From positions 372,001-436,000 of the forward strand of contig NZ_CP094970.1 in NCBI RefSeq assembly GCF_025790165.1: a stretch of DNA of 64,000 bases, read 5' to 3'. Origin of the DNA: Solicola gregarius (GTDB lineage Bacteria > Actinomycetota > Actinomycetes > Propionibacteriales > Nocardioidaceae). How positions within the stretch are numbered: the stretch's first letter is position 1; every line of letters starts with the position of its first letter. Positions 62,110 through 64,000 of the stretch are shown here, in pieces. The position numbers were made by a program, and so were the translations under genes. Under the pieces are notes generated by a model. It did no database searches and was not told the origin of the DNA. It worked only from the letters and a program-made list of their open reading frames with translations.

Positions 62110-63004
62110 TCAGAAGAGCGCCGCAGCGAGATCCCGACGCGCGCGACCGACGCGCTCGTCGTCATTGCCCACCACCGTGAACAGGTCGATCAGGCGCAGC
62201 CGGACGCGCTCACGATCGTCGCCGAACGTACGATGGACGAGGTCGATCAGGCGGCCGAACGCGTCGTCGATGTGCCCGCCGCTGACATCGAGATCGGCAA
62301 CGAGCAGCTGGGCGTCGATGTCGTCGGGATTGTTCGCGGCCTGCTCACGGGCGGCATTCAGGTCGGCGCCCGACGTACGCTGCATGAGCCGGACACCGGC
62401 GAGCCGCTCGGCGGCCTCGCTGTCGGCGGGGTTCGCGGACACGAGCTTCTCGTACGCGGCGACCGCGGCCTCGAGGTCGCCCGAGCCGAGCGCCTCGTCG
62501 GCCTCGGCGAAGCGCGGGTCGCTGCCCTCCTCGTCGTCCTCGCCGGCCGTCTGGCGGGGTTGCGCCGTGCCCGTGATGCCGTTGCTCACAGCGAGCTCGA
62601 GCAGCTTGTCGAGGTACTGCTTGGCGGTCGGCTCGTCGACGGTGCCCTGGAACAACGGCACCGGCTGCCCCCTGTACGAGCCCGAGGACGTACGGCACAC
62701 CTTTCACCTGGAGCGCCTGGGCGATCTGCGGGTTGGTGTCGACGTCGAGGCGCGCCACGACGAGCTTGCCTTGGTACGAGTCGGCCAGCGCGGTCAGCGT
62801 GTCGTTCAGCTCGGCGCTCTCGGGCGCACGCGGCGACCACAGCGAAAGCACCACGACGTATCGCATCGAGGCCTCGGCGACCTCGGACTGGAAGGTCTGC
62901 TCGGTCGCGTCGAAGGAGTACGCGCCGGACTCGGCGGGCGCGCCGGGCTCGCCGCCGGTCAGGCCGGACAGATCGACAGCACCCGGTCGGGAGAACGAAG
63001 TCAT
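62110..63004 (-). pseudogene. CnoX/YbbN-like thioredoxin-TPR co-chaperone, frameshifted
   Basis: Residues 1-110 are a thioredoxin fold (VVVLSLWSPRAPESAELNDTLTALADSYQGKLVVARLDVDTNPQIAQALQVKGVPYV). The C-terminal half is TPR-like (DPRFAEADEALGSGDLEAAVAAYEKLVSANPAD). Where thioredoxin has WCGPC this protein has WSPRAPES, so no redox cysteines remain, as in chaperone-type relatives. The two halves are in different frames with a 1-nt offset at about 62680. ATG 63004 follows CACAAT by 6 nt (leaderless). With the frame restored it is about 298 residues, normal for the family. Confidence 0.78.
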
Positions 63005-63062
63005 ACCCATATTGTGGCGCGCGCGACTCGCCGCGCCTCGGCAGGGTCTCGCCGTCCGGTGC

Positions 63063-64000
63063 TCATCCCTGCGACCGCAGTGCCGAAGGGCGACCACTGC
63101 GCACAACGGTCCGCGCGATCAATGCGGACACCACGGCGAGCACCCCGAACACCGCGACGCACAACAGCGCGAGCGCCGTCGGGTCGATCTCGGTCAGTAC
63201 CCGCGGCGTGCCGACCTCGACCGTGCCGAGCCGGCTCCCGTGAACGACGACCTGCGCGGCGCCGGCACCTGCCAACGTGCCGAGAACCGTCGCGATCCCG
63301 ATCACCGCACCCAGCTCGAGCACCGCCGCGAGCCACACCGACCGCTCGCGTACGCCCGTCACCCGAAGCGCCGCGGCGTCCTTGCGCCGTGAGCGGACCT
63401 GCACGGCCAGGCTCACCACGACACCGATGATGGCGAGCCCGAGGGTGGCAGCGGCTGCGAGCATGTACAGGCGCAGCGACAGCGCGTACGCCTCGTTGTC
63501 GTACGTGGCCCGAACGTCCGACAGGAGCATCGGGTTCGAGGTTTGTACGCCGGCGTCGGCGAGCTCCTCGATGACGGAGTCGGGTACGTCGTCGGTGGCG
63601 AGGATCCGAGTCTGCCGCTCGATCGTCTTCGGGCTCGCGCGGGTCATCGTGGTGAGGTCGGCCATCACCCCGAGAGATCCCACGACGGGGAGTGCTTCGG
63701 CGGTCCGGACCCGCGCGAGCCGGTACTCCGCGCTCGGACCGGTCGAAACGCCGGCGTCGCTGTCGATGCCGAGACTCGGTGAGTCCCGCCCCGCGAGCGC
63801 GGGTGGTACGACGGGAGTCCCGTCCGGCTGCAGGAGAACGGACGTCTGTTGCCCGCGCGAGTCGATGTCGAGCGTCGTACCGTCGGGGTCCGCTGCGGTG
63901 AGGCCGACCTCGACGTCGGCATCTTCGGCAACCGATGACTGCCACGCCGTGGAGTCGCGGAAGGCGTCCGTCGCCCGACCGTCGACGACGAGGTCCGCGA
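63063..64000 (-). CDS. FtsX-like ABC transporter permease, 3' part only
   Basis: The frame is open from the window end to the stop at 63063, giving the last ~311 residues. It contains an extracytoplasmic domain (ADLVVDGRATDAFRDSTAW, GTPVVPPALAGRDSP) and then three C-terminal membrane helices (LYMLAAAATLGLAIIGVVVSLAV, LAAVLELGAVIGIATVLGTLAGAGAA, LALLCVAVFGVLAVVSALIA). The cytoplasmic stretch RSRRKDAAALRVTGVRERSV between helices is the FtsX/MacB permease hallmark. The ATP-binding partner would lie outside the window. 57 bp separate its stop from the CnoX-like start. Confidence 0.85.
   Translation of the reverse strand, partial: ADLVVDGRATDAFRDSTAWQSSVAEDADVEVGLTAADPDGTTLDIDSRGQQTSVLLQPDGTPVVPPALAGRDSPSLGIDSDAGVSTGPSAEYRLARVRTAEALPVVGSLGVMADLTTMTRASPKTIERQTRILATDDVPDSVIEELADAGVQTSNPMLLSDVRATYDNEAYALSLRLYMLAAAATLGLAIIGVVVSLAVQVRSRRKDAAALRVTGVRERSVWLAAVLELGAVIGIATVLGTLAGAGAAQVVVHGSRLGTVEVGTPRVLTEIDPTALALLCVAVFGVLAVVSALIARTVVRSGRPSALRSQG

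Noticed and set aside
1-64000. CRISPR array, prophage or rRNA operon
   Set aside because: No regularly spaced direct repeats with unique spacers, phage structural genes or rRNA-like sequence were seen anywhere in the window.

Overview
The window is high-GC DNA with actinobacterial features. It has a mycobacterial-type LexA box, the DnaE2/ImuA'/ImuB mutasome, the GlgE alpha-glucan route, an AbiEi-type regulator, LLM-class flavin oxidoreductases and many leaderless genes. A member of Propionibacteriales/Nocardioidaceae is my best guess; that is an inference from gene content, not a search result.

Layout. 1-2.3 kb: a tRNA-thiolation pair, cysteine desulfurase then mnmA (partners in U34 2-thiolation). 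2.4-17.3 kb: an accessory region that looks acquired and decaying. It holds a frameshifted NmrA gene between two copies of a short repeat, an NhaA-DsbA fusion antiporter, an epoxide-hydrolase remnant, an alpha/beta hydrolase, a truncated second copy of a large LuxR regulator joined to the tail of an IS21-type istB gene, a DUF433/DUF5615 toxin-antitoxin pair, a broken DinB gene, the intact LuxR/MalT-like regulator with an SDR gene downstream, and a redox cluster (thioredoxin-reductase-like, alcohol dehydrogenase, SDR, NTF2-like). The word GTACG is much rarer here than in the flanking DNA.

17.4-31.8 kb: dnaE2 and the imuA'-imuB pair, both under near-identical SOS promoters. Between and after them lie a GlxA-type regulator, a VOC protein, a quinone oxidoreductase, a DinB protein, a secreted M14 carboxypeptidase, a DUF6506-like protein, an LLM oxidoreductase and an AraC regulator. 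31.8-38.4 kb: a RibD/DHFR-like protein, then a divergent pair of large acidic putative effectors (an HExxH protein and a calpain-like cysteine protease) that share an N-terminal helical module, an ABC-F protein behind an apparent attenuation leader, and uppP. 38.5-45 kb: a MarR regulator, the electron-transfer flavoprotein pair fixA-fixB, a GNAT, two methyltransferases, an LLM oxidoreductase and a hexapeptide acyltransferase.

45-58.1 kb: alpha-glucan metabolism (glgX, glgE, glgB). Interspersed are an apparent pabB-pabC-pabA triple fusion for p-aminobenzoate synthesis, a three-gene operon of helical WXG100-like proteins, and an amino-acid permease. 58.1-64 kb: a GNAT-Nudix fusion, then a ~1.3-kb cassette bounded by identical inverted palindromic ends and by 26-bp direct repeats. 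The cassette carries one AbiEi/PD-(D/E)XK-like gene and no transposase; I consider it the most novel object here. After it come a DUF8094-like lipoprotein, a membrane protein, a CnoX-like co-chaperone and the 3' part of an FtsX-type permease that runs off the window.

Two general traits stand out. Many genes appear leaderless, with TANNNT exactly 6 nt before the start codon. Long, sequence-unrelated palindromes sit at gene 3' ends. Several single-base frameshifts interrupt otherwise intact genes; those in G or C runs may be sequencing errors.
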